Source of the DNA: Roseibacterium elongatum DSM 19469
GTDB taxonomy: Bacteria; Pseudomonadota; Alphaproteobacteria; Rhodobacterales; Rhodobacteraceae
Assembly (NCBI RefSeq): GCF_000590925.1
Contig: NZ_CP004372.1
Coordinates: 2,399,001 to 2,463,000 of the forward strand
Length of the DNA: 64,000 nucleotides
Direction of reading: 5' to 3'
Shown: one piece after another, positions 19,553-31,283 of the stretch
Layout of the letters: the number at the start of each line of letters is the position of its first letter
Numbering within the stretch: position 1 is the first letter of the stretch
Notes under the pieces: model-generated
What the model saw: the letters and a program-made list of their open reading frames with translations, nothing else
What the model was told of the DNA's origin: nothing
Databases searched by the model: none
Translations under genes and position numbers: made by a program

Positions 19553-20559
19553 GGTTCGGGGCGGTCGCGCTGGATCAGGCCGAGGGCGGGCTGCTTGCCT
19601 ACAGTCTGACGGTCGGATCCCGGCGTCTGAAAAAGGGGCACGCCCTGACCGCCGAGGATGTGGCGGATCTTGCGCGGGCCGGTCTGACGCAGGTGACGAT
19701 TGCCCGGCTGGACCCCGGTGATGTGCCCGAGAACGCGGCCGCGCTGCGTCTGGCCCGGGCGCTGGTGCCCGTGCCGGAGGCCGCGGGCCTGCGCCTCGAT
19801 CCGGCCTTTACCGGACGGGTGAACATCCGCGCCACGGGGCCGGGGATCGTCGATCTGAACGTCGCGGACATCCATGCGCTGAACCGGATCGATCCGATGG
19901 TCACGCTGGCCACCCTGCCGCCGCTGGCCCGCGTGTCCGAGGGCAGCATGGTCGGCACCGTCAAGATCATTTCCTATGCCGTGTCGGAGGCGGCGTTGAG
20001 CGCGGCCTGCGCCGCCGGGGCCGGGGCCATGCGCCGGATCGCGCCGGTCTTGCGCTCGGCCGGGCTGATCGTCACCCATGTCGCCGATGCGCCGCAGAAA
20101 CCCGACGCCAAGGGCATCGCCGCCGTTCGGGGCCGGCTGGAGGCGTTGGGCGTCACGCTGGACAGGGTGGTGCATGTCGCCCACGAGGCCGAAGCGATCG
20201 CGGCCGCCCTTGCCGGGCTCGACACCGGGCTTGCCCTTGTCCTCACCGGCTCGGCCACTTCGGACGCCGCGGATGTCGCGCCGATGGGGATGCGCCGCGC
20301 GGGCGGTCGGCTGATCCGGTTCGGGATGCCGGTCGATCCGGGCAACCTGCTGTTTCTGGGCGAGATCGGCGCGCGGCCGGTGATCGGTCTGCCGGGCTGT
20401 GCGCGCAGCCCGGCGCTGAACGGGGCCGATTGGGTGCTGGAGCGCGTGATTTGCGGATACCCCGTCACCGACGCGGACATCGCCGCCATGGGGGTGGGCG
20501 GCTTGCTCAAGGAAATCCCGTCGCGTCCGCAGCCAAGGGACGGCCCGAAACCCCGCTGA
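19549..20559 (+). CDS. Molybdopterin-binding protein
   Basis: A 336-residue protein with a MoeA/MogA-like molybdopterin-binding domain: LAYSLTVGSRRLKKGHALTAED at the start, a SAF-like segment, then TVKIISYAVSE, VLTGSATSDAADVAP, MPVDPGNLLFLGEIGARPV and GLPGCARSPALNGADWVLER. In several relatives this half is fused to a MobA-like nucleotidyltransferase; here the protein ends after the conserved GVGGLLKEIPSRPQPR, so no cytidylyltransferase domain is present. It overlaps xdhC by four bases, implying a shared role in cofactor handling. Confidence 0.85.
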   Translation: MRFGAVALDQAEGGLLAYSLTVGSRRLKKGHALTAEDVADLARAGLTQVTIARLDPGDVPENAAALRLARALVPVPEAAGLRLDPAFTGRVNIRATGPGIVDLNVADIHALNRIDPMVTLATLPPLARVSEGSMVGTVKIISYAVSEAALSAACAAGAGAMRRIAPVLRSAGLIVTHVADAPQKPDAKGIAAVRGRLEALGVTLDRVVHVAHEAEAIAAALAGLDTGLALVLTGSATSDAADVAPMGMRRAGGRLIRFGMPVDPGNLLFLGEIGARPVIGLPGCARSPALNGADWVLERVICGYPVTDADIAAMGVGGLLKEIPSRPQPRDGPKPR

Positions 20560-20663
20560 CGCGCGCTGGCGCACAACCGCCCCCGCGCATCTGTGATCTG
20601 GACACGGGGCGGGGCGTGCTACCCTTTGTCCCACGTGAACAGCGACCCAACCGGGAGACCAAC

Positions 20664-21422
20664 ATGCCCAAGCGCATCCTTGCCTCAGCCCTGATCGCCA
20701 CGGCCTTGCCCTCGCTGGCCGCCGCCGAGATCATCGGCGAACATGTCACCTACACGGTCGGCGACATGGAATTCGAAGGCTACGTCGCCACGAACACGGC
20801 CCTCGAGACGCCGCGTGGCACGGTTCTGATCGTCCATGACTGGGACGGCATGACCGAGTACGAGGAGCGCCGCGCCGACATGCTGGCGGCCGCCGGCTAT
20901 ACCGCCTTTGCCATCGACGTCTACGGCGCCGAGACCGATCCGCAGGGTGTCGATGACTACCGGGCGCTGTCGGGCGCGCTTTACGGCGACCGCGCGGCGT
21001 TCCGCGAGCGTCTGATGGGCTCGATCATGGCGGCGGCGGATCTGCCCGGGGCCACGGACGACATGGTGATGATGGGCTATTGCTTTGGCGGGGCGGCCGT
21101 GCTCGAGGCGGCGCGCGCGGGGGCGGATCTAGATGGCTTCGTCAGCTTCCATGGCGGTCTGCCCACGCCCGAGGGGCAGGATTGGTCGATGGCCAATGGC
21201 GCCCCGGTCATGTTCTTTCACGGCTCGGCGGACCCGGTGTCGGGCATCGGCGATCTGGGCGCCGTGATGGCCGAGTTGAACGCGGCCGGCGTGCCCCATG
21301 ATGCCGCGATCTTCGGCGGCGCCCGGCATTCCTTTACCGTCTACGGCTCGCGCGATTATGACGTCGAGGCCGATCAGGGCAGTTGGTCGGGCTTGCTGGA
21401 GTTTCTTGACGACACGCTGTGA
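20664..21422 (+). CDS. Exported dienelactone hydrolase family protein
   Basis: A 252-residue alpha/beta hydrolase with a signal peptide (ILASALIATALPSLAAA). The nucleophile elbow GYCFGG has the Cys typical of dienelactone hydrolases, the acid lies in FFHGSADPVSG, and the His in GGARHSFTVYGSRDYD. VLIVHDWDGMTEYEERRADMLA is the usual first strand-oxyanion region. The start follows GGGAGACC. Substrate unknown; probably periplasmic. A strong bidirectional terminator follows. Confidence 0.85.
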   Translation: MPKRILASALIATALPSLAAAEIIGEHVTYTVGDMEFEGYVATNTALETPRGTVLIVHDWDGMTEYEERRADMLAAAGYTAFAIDVYGAETDPQGVDDYRALSGALYGDRAAFRERLMGSIMAAADLPGATDDMVMMGYCFGGAAVLEAARAGADLDGFVSFHGGLPTPEGQDWSMANGAPVMFFHGSADPVSGIGDLGAVMAELNAAGVPHDAAIFGGARHSFTVYGSRDYDVEADQGSWSGLLEFLDDTL

Positions 21423-21442
21423 CGCGCGGGCTTTCAACAAGA

Positions 21443-21473
21443 AAAGGGCGGCCGACACGGCCGCCCTTTTTTT
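21443..21473. terminator. Bidirectional rho-independent terminator
   Basis: AAAGGGCGGCCG and CGGCCGCCCTTT form a near-perfect 12-bp stem around ACA. Seven T's follow on the plus strand, and TTTTC follows on the minus strand. It lies between the convergent dienelactone hydrolase-like gene and cydB and can serve both. Confidence 0.85.
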
Positions 21474-21486
21474 CATGGCGATGTGA

Positions 21487-22500
21487 TCAATCGTAGCGCA
21501 ATTCGGTCGCCTTGCCGCGAAACAGCACGTAGGCCAGCACGGAATAGCCCAGGATGACCGGGATCACGACGCAGGCGCCCACGAAGATGATGAACAGGCT
21601 TTCGGGGGCGGCGGCGGCCTCGTAGATCGTCAGCCGCTTGGGCACGACAAAGGGGTAAAAGCTGTAGGCCATGCCAAGATAGGCCAGCGCGAACAGCCCT
21701 GTGGTCACCGAAAACGGCAACCACGACCGGCGGTCGCCCGAAAAGGGCATGGCGCGCAGCATGCGCCACAACCACCAGATCGCCAGGCCTGACAGGATGG
21801 GCAGCGGCGCAAGGTAGAAGACCTGCGGCGCCGCCAGCCATTTGTCGAAGATCCGCGTGCTGACCAGCGGCGTGGCCAGCGACACCGCCCCGATACCCAG
21901 GATCACGCCCCACAGGCTTTCGCGGCCCCAACGCACCGACTTGAGCTGCAAATCGCCATCGGTCTTGTGGATCAGCCAGGTGGAGCCGATGAAACTGTAG
22001 CCGACCGCGAGGAAGACCGCCGTCAGCGTCGCAAAGGCGTATGTGGCCAGAGTCTGTTCAAGGCCCATGATGTAAAGCCCCAGCATGAAGCCCTGGGCCA
22101 GCGCGGTCATCAGGCTGCCGGCGAAAAACAGGCGGTTCCACAACCGTTTGTGCTGCGCGCGGGCCTTGGCGCGGAATTCGAAGGCGACACCGCGCAGGAT
22201 CAGCCCGACCAGCATCACGAAGACCGGCAGGTAGAGCGTGGACAGGATCATGCCATGTGCCTGCGGAAAGGCAACCAGCAGCAGCCCCACCGCCAGGACC
22301 AGCCAGGTCTCGTTGGCATCCCAGAACGGCCCGATCGAGCCGATCATGCGATCCTGTTCCGCCGGCTCGGCCAGCGGGAACAGGATGCCGACGCCGAGGT
22401 CGAACCCGTCGAGGATCACGTAGATCAGGATCGACAAGCCCATGAGCGAGGCAAAGGCCCAGGGCAGCCAGTCGGCAGGGTTTGCGAAGTCGGGCAGCAT
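21487..22500 (-). CDS. cydB: Cytochrome bd ubiquinol oxidase subunit II
   Basis: Membrane subunit of bd-type quinol oxidase, 337 residues. Begins with helices around YVILDGFDLGVGILFPL, then WDANETWLVLAVGLLLVAFPQAHG, LRGVAFEFRAKA and TLTAVFLAVGYSFIGSTWLI, all conserved in CydB; about eight to nine membrane segments are visible. The ATG at 22500 is six bases after the cydA stop. Regulation is probably by the GbsR/MarR-type protein upstream of cydA. Confidence 0.93.
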   Translation of the reverse strand: MLPDFANPADWLPWAFASLMGLSILIYVILDGFDLGVGILFPLAEPAEQDRMIGSIGPFWDANETWLVLAVGLLLVAFPQAHGMILSTLYLPVFVMLVGLILRGVAFEFRAKARAQHKRLWNRLFFAGSLMTALAQGFMLGLYIMGLEQTLATYAFATLTAVFLAVGYSFIGSTWLIHKTDGDLQLKSVRWGRESLWGVILGIGAVSLATPLVSTRIFDKWLAAPQVFYLAPLPILSGLAIWWLWRMLRAMPFSGDRRSWLPFSVTTGLFALAYLGMAYSFYPFVVPKRLTIYEAAAAPESLFIIFVGACVVIPVILGYSVLAYVLFRGKATELRYD

Positions 22501-22505
22501 GGGCG

Positions 22506-23943
22506 TCACTCCGCAGGGCTCAGGGCCGCGACCTGCGCCTTGCCCGAATGGCTCATGTCGATGGCGCGGCCATCCTCGCCACGCGCGGCCTTGCGCGCGA
22601 GATAGGTGATGACGGCGATATAGGCCAGAAGCAGCGCGGCATAGATCGCCAGATAGGTGATCAGCGTGCCCAGAACCATCGGCGCCGGCACATCGGCCAC
22701 GGCCATATCGGTGGTCATGACCCCCTGCACCAGCCAGGGCTGGCGGCCGATCTCGGTCGTGTACCAGCCCGCCAGCGTGGCGAGCCAGCCCGAAAAGGCC
22801 ATCGGGACCAGCGCGTAGAGCAGCGGCCTGGGCAGGCCCTCGACCGCGAACCAATGGCCCTTGATCCGGCCCTCGTGCCGGTCGCGGCGGCGCCACATGA
22901 ACCAGACCGACGCCCAGCTGAGCAGCAGCATGGCCACGCCCGTTCCGACCATGACGCGGAACGACCAGAAGACGGGGGCCACCGGCGGATGCAGGACGGT
23001 GCCGTCCTCGGCCACGAAATCGTTCAGGCCGGTCAACTCACCATCCCACTCATGCGTCAGGATGAACGAGGCAAGACCGGGGAGTCTCGATGGCCATGCG
23101 GTTCTCGCGCGCCTCTTCATCCGGGATGCCGAACAGGACCAGCGGTGCCCCGTCCTGCGTTTCCCACAGCCCCTCCATCGCGGCGACCTTGGCCGGCTGG
23201 TATTCCTTGGTGTTCAGACCGTGCAGGTCGCCCATGAAGATCTGCACCGGGATCAGCAGCGCACCTATCGCCACGCCGGTCTTCAGCATCGCCCGCACCT
23301 CGCGCGAGCGGTCGCCGATCAGCCAGCGGAAGGCCGAGACACCGGCCACCAGGAAGCCCACGGTCAGGAAGCTGGCCAGCATCATGTGCGCGAAGCGATA
23401 GGGCATGGACGGGTTGAAGATGATCGCCCACCAGTCGGTTGCAAAGGCCTGGCCATCGATCATCTCGAAGCCTTGCGGCGTGTGCATCCAGCTGTTCAGC
23501 ACGATGATCCAGAAGGCCGACATCGTCGTGCCGAAGGCCACGAGGAAGGTGGCCAGCATGTGCAGCCAGCCCGGAACGCGCGAAAAGCCGAACAGCATGA
23601 TGCCGATGAACACCGCCTCGAGGAAGAAGGCGGTCATCACCTCGTAGGCCAAGAGCGGCCCCGCGATATTGCCCACGACCTCCATGAAGCCCGGCCAGTT
23701 GGTGCCGAACTGGAAAGACATGGTGATGCCCGACACGACCCCCATCGCAAAGGACAGGGCAAAGACCTTGACCCAGAACCGGTAGGCCGCCATCCACTTG
23801 TCGTCCTGCGTCTGGGCAAAGCGCACCCGGAAGAAGAACAGCACCCAGCCAAGCGCGATGGTGATGGTGGGGAACAGGATGTGAAACGAGATATTCGCCG
23901 CGAACTGGATGCGGCTGAGGATAAGGGTGTCGAGCGTTTCCAT
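22506..23943 (-). pseudogene. cydA: Cytochrome bd ubiquinol oxidase subunit I, frameshifted
   Basis: Haem-bearing quinol oxidase subunit. Residues 1-285 read METLDTLILSRIQFAANISFH onward with the conserved haem His, GTNWPGFMEVVGNIAGPL, FLEAVFIGIMLFG and KVAAMEGLWET. After NRMAIETP the frame breaks at a GGGG run (23079-23082). Dropping one base continues GLASFILTHEWDGELTGLN, the Q-loop-distal part, GWYTTEIGRQPWLVQGVMTT and the end, giving about 478 residues. Because both halves are intact, a one-base sequencing error is the simplest explanation. Followed by cydB. Confidence 0.88.
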
Positions 23944-23956
23944 GGTCGGTCGTCCG

Positions 23957-24565
23957 CTACTTGCGTTGCGTCAGGGCCGGAATGACCCCGCCGGTCTTGT
24001 CGATCAGGCCCGCGATGCGGCGGCCCGTGGTCATCAGTTTTACCAGTCGGTCGGTCTCCAGCCGGTCCAACTCGGCGTAAAAGCCGGTCATCGTCTCGAT
24101 CAGTTCGCGCAGCTCGGCGATGCGGGCCTCGGCATAATCATCGCCTGCGGGGCCCTGCATCTCCAGCTCGCGCAGCTTGGTCAGGGTGGGGTCGATCTCG
24201 CGCTTCTTGCGCTCGGCCACCAGGGTGCGCACGATCTCCCACAGGTCGTCCGGCGTGGTGAAATAGTCGCGCCGATCGCCGGGAATGTGCTTGAGCCGGA
24301 CAAGATTCCAGCTTTGCAATTCCTTCAGACCCATCGAGGTGTTCGACCGGCTGATCCCGAGCGCATCGGTGATCGTTTCCGCGTTGAGCGGCGCGGACGA
24401 GAGGAACAGCAGGGCGTAGATCTGCCCGACGGTGCGGTTGATCCCCCACCGGCTGCCCATCTCTCCGAAATGCAGGATGAACTCCTGCTGGAGGGGCGTT
24501 GGTGTCATGCCAAAATCCTGTTCGCGCAGAGATTTCAGAAATTTCTGAAACAGAGGTAGGCCCAT
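23957..24565 (-). CDS. GbsR/MarR-type winged-helix regulator
   Basis: A 202-residue DNA-binding protein. The winged-helix region is FGEMGSRWGINRTVGQIYALLFLSSAPLNAETITDALGISRSNTSMGLKEL (about 40-90), followed by the wing HIPGDRRDYFTTPDDLW and a helical dimer region rich in charged residues. It ends 14 bases before cydA on the same strand and is probably the cyd regulator; the ligand is unknown. The ATG at 24565 (MGLPLFQKFLKSL) is preferred; a later Met (MTPTPLQQEF) is possible. Confidence 0.8.
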   Translation of the reverse strand: MGLPLFQKFLKSLREQDFGMTPTPLQQEFILHFGEMGSRWGINRTVGQIYALLFLSSAPLNAETITDALGISRSNTSMGLKELQSWNLVRLKHIPGDRRDYFTTPDDLWEIVRTLVAERKKREIDPTLTKLRELEMQGPAGDDYAEARIAELRELIETMTGFYAELDRLETDRLVKLMTTGRRIAGLIDKTGGVIPALTQRK

Positions 24566-24753
24566 GACGGGCGACCTCAACACCGTGCGACATTATCTTC
24601 CGACACAAGACATGCCTGGCCGGTGTCGGAGGGGCCGATCGGGCGCGGCGCCCGATCGGCGGGATCACACCATCGCCGGCCCGTCCGCCTTGCGCGGGCC
24701 GGGGCATGTGGCCGAAGCCGACGCACCGGGTCCGGGGGCTGGACCGGCCCGGA

Positions 24754-25284
24754 TCACCCGGCGGCGATGATGAACGGCAGCGAAATCGTCGCCGCGCCGC
24801 CGTCGACCATGTCATGGACGACGTAGTCCAGCACATATTCGCCCTGCGGCACACCATCGAGGTTCAGCAGCAGCGACAGGAAGAACTCGCGGTTCTGGCG
24901 GCGGGTGGTGACGGTGTAGCGCCCAAACCCGTCTTGCCGGATCAGGATATCCCCGGCCGGGTTTCTCAGCACCAGATCGACCTCGACATCCAGGGCGAAG
25001 GTGCCGTTGTCATTGCGTTGCCAGCCGAACCCCATCGGCTCGGCATAGACGATCAGCGGCTCGCCCGGCTGGAAGATCGAGGTCTCGCGCGGGTCGAAAT
25101 AACCGTAGGCCGGGGCTTCCTGCTGGATGAACAGGGCGGTCGGGATCGTGATCGGCATGGCCTCCCAAGCGGCGATGGCGGCCTCGTTGGCGGCTGTGTA
25201 AGTGGCGAGGTCCTGCGCCGGGGCCGGGGCCGTCAGGGCCAGGGCGATGCAGGTGGCCAAGGCCGGTTTGAACGAGGGGGACAT
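24754..25284 (-). CDS. Secreted protein of unknown function
   Basis: A 176-residue protein with a signal peptide (PALATCIALALTAPAPAQ). The mature part begins DLATYTAANEAAIAAWEAMP and then shows a mostly beta pattern (PLIVYAEPMGFGW, TFALDVEVDLVLRNPAGDILI, EYVLDYVVHDMVDGGAATISLPF). No family recognised. The open frame extends upstream, but the ATG at 25284 is preceded by AAGGAAAG and gives the signal peptide, so it is the likely start. Confidence 0.65.
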   Translation of the reverse strand: MSPSFKPALATCIALALTAPAPAQDLATYTAANEAAIAAWEAMPITIPTALFIQQEAPAYGYFDPRETSIFQPGEPLIVYAEPMGFGWQRNDNGTFALDVEVDLVLRNPAGDILIRQDGFGRYTVTTRRQNREFFLSLLLNLDGVPQGEYVLDYVVHDMVDGGAATISLPFIIAAG

Positions 25285-25601
25285 GACACTTTCCTTTCTG
25301 TCCGTCGAGACATGCCTATCAGACATCGCCACCGTTTCGAGGCGCGGCGCGCCGGCGACCTGCCGAAGGGAACGGTGGATGGGGCGGGGCGGTGTCGCGG
25401 GTCCGCGCGGACAGGACCGGACGACACATCTGTCATCGACAAGCCCCCCCCCCCGCCGGACACGCCTCGGCATCGACCACACCCCACCCCTGTGCGACTG
25501 GCGCGCCACGCGACGCGGCGCAGGGGAATGCTACCCTTGGCGCGCGCAGGGCGTTTGATGCAAGTCAATCGTTCAGGCGGACCCCGTCGCGCCGGGGCGG
25601 G
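25285..25601. other. 317-bp non-coding interval with an 11-C run
   Basis: Upstream of the secreted-protein gene on the minus strand and downstream of the GNAT gene. The only clear feature is a run of 11 C (25444-25454). Open frames here look like composition artefacts. No RNA gene or strong terminator seen. Confidence 0.5.
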
Positions 25602-26141
25602 CTACCAATAGGCCGGGTTATCAAGGGCCGCGACGCAGGCCGATCCCCCGCTGATCGGTGTCAGGGGCGTGCCGTCCAGCGACTGTGCGATCCAGCCATG
25701 GGGGTGCGACAGGGGCAGGGGGGCGGCCAGGGCCTCGACGCTGACGGGTTGGAACCCGGTCTTGCCGTAAAAGGCCGGGTCGCCATAGGTCACGGCCACG
25801 TCAACCCCCCGTGCGCGCAGATCCTCCAGCGCCGCACGGATCAGCGCCTGACCGACGCCGTGACCCTGCCAGCGCGTCGCCACCGCCATGGGCGACAGCA
25901 GGAACACCGTGCGCGGATCCTGGGCAAAGGCCAGCCGTGTGAACAGCACCGCACCGATCAGGCTGTCGCCGTCCAGCGCGAGATAGGGCACAAGGTCTGC
26001 CTCGGGGGTGCGGGTCAGCATCTGGCGCACCAGTTTGCCGATCAGCGCCCCCTCATCCGCGCCGTCGGAGTCGGAAAACACGTCGGAAAACAGCGTGATA
26101 ACCGCGTTTTCACGTCCTGCGACGGTGCTTGTGATCTGCAT
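25602..26141 (-). CDS. GNAT family N-acetyltransferase (YhbS-like)
   Basis: A 179-residue acetyltransferase. The acetyl-CoA binding region LSPMAVATRWQGHGVGQALIRAALED has the QGHGVG loop, and VTYGDPAFYGKTGFQPVSVE is characteristic of the YhbS-type subgroup. The ATG at 26141 (MQITSTVAGRE) follows GGGAGGG. It is divergent from coxS with a 146-bp shared upstream region. Substrate unknown. Confidence 0.8.
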   Translation of the reverse strand: MQITSTVAGRENAVITLFSDVFSDSDGADEGALIGKLVRQMLTRTPEADLVPYLALDGDSLIGAVLFTRLAFAQDPRTVFLLSPMAVATRWQGHGVGQALIRAALEDLRARGVDVAVTYGDPAFYGKTGFQPVSVEALAAPLPLSHPHGWIAQSLDGTPLTPISGGSACVAALDNPAYW

Positions 26142-26231
26142 GGCGCGCCCTCCCACCCGCAAGCGGTAGCACCCGGACCCGCTGCAGATCAACGCCGAGA
26201 CTGGGCGGTTTCGCTCACGAAAGATTTCCAT

Positions 26232-26260
26232 TTGCAGATGCCCGGTTCCGTGCTTGGATA
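26232..26260 (+). promoter_or_regulatory. Candidate promoter of coxSLM
   Basis: TTGCAG (26232-26237) and TGGATA (26255-26260) are spaced 17 bases apart, 27 bases upstream of the coxS ATG with AGGGAGGAG between. A weak match, inferred from sequence. Confidence 0.35.
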
Positions 26261-26287
26261 CCGCCCAATAACCAAGGGAGGAGTTGA

Positions 26288-26773
<486 letters not shown>

Positions 26774-26867
26774 GCGCAACGGGGGGGCAGGAGGAGGCCC
26801 CCTTTCCCGACGGCCCCCTATGGTGGCGGGCCGCGGCGAAGCGATCTGATTTACAGGGAGGACGACC

Positions 26868-29237
<2,370 letters not shown>

Positions 29238-29255
29238 GGAAAAGGAGAGAGGCTC

Positions 29256-30046
29256 ATGTACAATTTCGAATTTTCCAAGCCCGGCACCATCGACGAGGCC
29301 GTCGCGGCCCTCGGGGCCGAAGAGGCGCAGGCGCTGGGCGGTGGGCAGACCCTGCTGCCCACCATGAAACAACGCCTTGCCGCGCCCGAACGACTTGTCA
29401 GTCTGACGGGCATTCCGCAGATCCAGGGCGTTTGCCTGTCGGATGCGGGCGAGGTCTGTATCGGCGGGGCCACCACCCACGCCACTGTCGCGACCGAGAC
29501 CGCGGCCCACTATCCGGCCTTGGCAGCGCTTGCGGGGCGCATCGGCGACCCGGCGGTGCGCAACCGTGGCACCATCGGCGGCAGCCTCGCCAACAACGAC
29601 CCGTCGGCCTGTTACCCGGCGGCGGCGCTTGGCTCGGGGGCGCGGATCCTCACCAATGCGCGCGAAATCGCGGCCGACGACATTTCCAGGGCATGTTCGC
29701 CACGGCCCTGGACGAGGGCGAGATCATCACCGAGGTGCGCTTTCCCGTGCCCGAGGTGGCGAGTTACCAGAAGTTCGTCCAGCCCGCGTCGCGCTTTGCG
29801 CTCGTGGGGGTCTTTGTCGCAAAATTCGCCGACGGCGTGCGCGTGGCCGTCACCGGGGCGTCGTCGGACGGTGTGTTCCGCTGGTCCGAGGCCGAGGAGG
29901 CGCTGAACCGGGCCTTCACGAAGGATGCCGTCGATGCGCTGGCACCGCCCTCGGGCGACATGATCGCCGATCTTCACGGCTCGGCCGCCTATCGCGCCCA
30001 TCTGGTCAAGGTGATGACGGGACGGGCGGTTGCGGCCGCTCACTGA
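29256..30046 (+). pseudogene. coxM: CO-dehydrogenase-type hydroxylase, FAD subunit, frameshifted
   Basis: FAD-binding medium subunit. The first frame has the FAD-binding [20 protein letters not shown], then [10 protein letters not shown] and GDPAVRNRGTIGGSLANNDPSA. Near 29680 the frame breaks; one missing base would restore a D-D-x-FQGMFATALDEGEIITEVRF join, and the second frame then runs normally through SRFALVGVFVAKF to VMTGRAVAAAH. About 263 residues when joined, the normal size. All flavin-binding motifs remain, so an error in the sequence is more likely than loss. Third gene of the S-L-M operon. Confidence 0.88.
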
Positions 30047-30108
30047 CGCGGTCCATGGCGAGCGGGCCCATGCCGCGGCCCGTTCGCCCAGGTGTCACGC
30101 GGGCCGGC

Positions 30109-30420
30109 TCAATCGGCGCGGTCGTTGACGCGGGGCTGCGGGTGGCGGCGGCTGAACGCCTCCAACGGGTCGTCTTCCCCCAACAGATCGGACAGATCGG
30201 CCGCGAACCCGATGGTCAGGCCATTGTCGGTCGTGGTGGAAAAATGAAAATGCAGATCGACATCGGTGTGCAGGGCCACGCCGTTCGCGTCATCGCCCGA
30301 CAGCGCGCCACCGATCAGGCCCATCTCGGCACTGCCCGACAGGGTGATTCCATCCGCCTGTGCCGCGGATCCCAGGCACAGGGCCAATAGTCCTAGTCCG
30401 CAAAGACGCATTCCGATCAT
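30109..30420 (-). CDS. Small exported protein resembling a porin N-terminus
   Basis: A 103-residue protein with a signal peptide (RLCGLGLLALCLGSAAQA) followed by DGITLSGSAEMGLIGGAL and DVDLHFHFSTTTDNGLTIGFAADL, which look like the first beta strands of a Rhodobacter-type general porin. A full porin is about 300 residues, so this is a stand-alone short protein or a remnant. It is convergent with coxM. The start could be the ATG at 30420 or at 30411. Confidence 0.5.
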   Translation of the reverse strand: MIGMRLCGLGLLALCLGSAAQADGITLSGSAEMGLIGGALSGDDANGVALHTDVDLHFHFSTTTDNGLTIGFAADLSDLLGEDDPLEAFSRRHPQPRVNDRAD

Positions 30421-30545
30421 CCTGCTTGCTTCGCGCTGAGGGTATCGTGGTTTTCGCTGCGGCGCCATGCCCCCGTGTCGCGACATGAAAAAGGCGCGCC
30501 GCGCGGCACGCCTTGATCCATTTCGCGCCCGGTCCGGGGTGGGGC

Positions 30546-31088
30546 CTATTTGGACGGCCCGATCATCATGACCATCTGGCGGCCTTCCATCTTGGGCATG
30601 TTTTCGACCTTGCCCAGGCCCTCGACATCGGCGGCGACCCGTTCCAGCAACTCACGCCCGAGGTTCTGGTGCGCCATTTCCCGACCCCTGAAGCGCAAGG
30701 TGACCTTGACCTTGTCGCCGGCTTCGAGAAAGCGCGTCACGTTCCGCATCTTCACGTCGTAATCATGCGTGTCGGTGTTGGGCCGGAACTTGACCTCCTT
30801 GACCTCGATGGTCTTCTGCTTCTTACGCGCCTCGCTTTCGCGTTTCTGCTGTTCGTACTTGAACTTGCCGAAATCCATGATCTTGCACACGGGTGGCGTG
30901 GCATTGGGCGAGATCTCGACAAGGTCGAGACCGGCTTGTGCCGCGAGGTCCATCGCCTGTGACGGGGTCACGACGCCGAGGTTCTCGCCGTCGGCACCGA
31001 TCAGGCGCAATTCAGGGGCACGGATCTTGTCATTGACGCGCGGGCCGGTGTCACGGGTGGGCGGCGCGTTATGGGGTCTGCGGGCTAT
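30546..31088 (-). CDS. infC: Translation initiation factor IF-3, apparent ATA start
   Basis: Binds the 30S subunit and checks start-codon pairing. Conserved IF-3 sequence runs from [10 protein letters not shown] and [17 protein letters not shown] through [38 protein letters not shown] and [14 protein letters not shown]. No ATG, GTG or TTG occurs in frame at a sensible place; the frame upstream of GPRVN offers only ATA at 31086-31088, preceded by AGGA at eight bases. Rare starts are a known feature of infC and allow IF-3 to limit its own synthesis. With that start the protein is 180 residues. Confidence 0.9.
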   Translation of the reverse strand: MARRPHNAPPTRDTGPRVNDKIRAPELRLIGADGENLGVVTPSQAMDLAAQAGLDLVEISPNATPPVCKIMDFGKFKYEQQKRESEARKKQKTIEVKEVKFRPNTDTHDYDVKMRNVTRFLEAGDKVKVTLRFRGREMAHQNLGRELLERVAADVEGLGKVENMPKMEGRQMVMMIGPSK

Positions 31089-31124
31089 GGGTGTCGTCCT
31101 TCTGTAACCTTGATTTGAGGCGAC

Positions 31125-31153
31125 AAGGTATCCTTCAACCCCCCCGTGTTCAA
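31125..31153 (-). promoter_or_regulatory. Candidate infC promoter
   Basis: On the minus strand TTGAAC (31153-31148) and TACCTT (31130-31125) are separated by 17 bases and lie about 37 bases before the proposed ATA start of infC. Inferred from sequence. Confidence 0.35.
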
Positions 31154-31283
31154 GGCGAATTGGACGAAACACGCCGGTACTGTCCCACCCGATGCCATGC
31201 CGGTGCGATGGGCCGCCATTGCGCGATCCTCGATGTGGTTGTAAGCGTCGCGCATTCTCGAACAGAACCCAGTGGGGGTCAAA

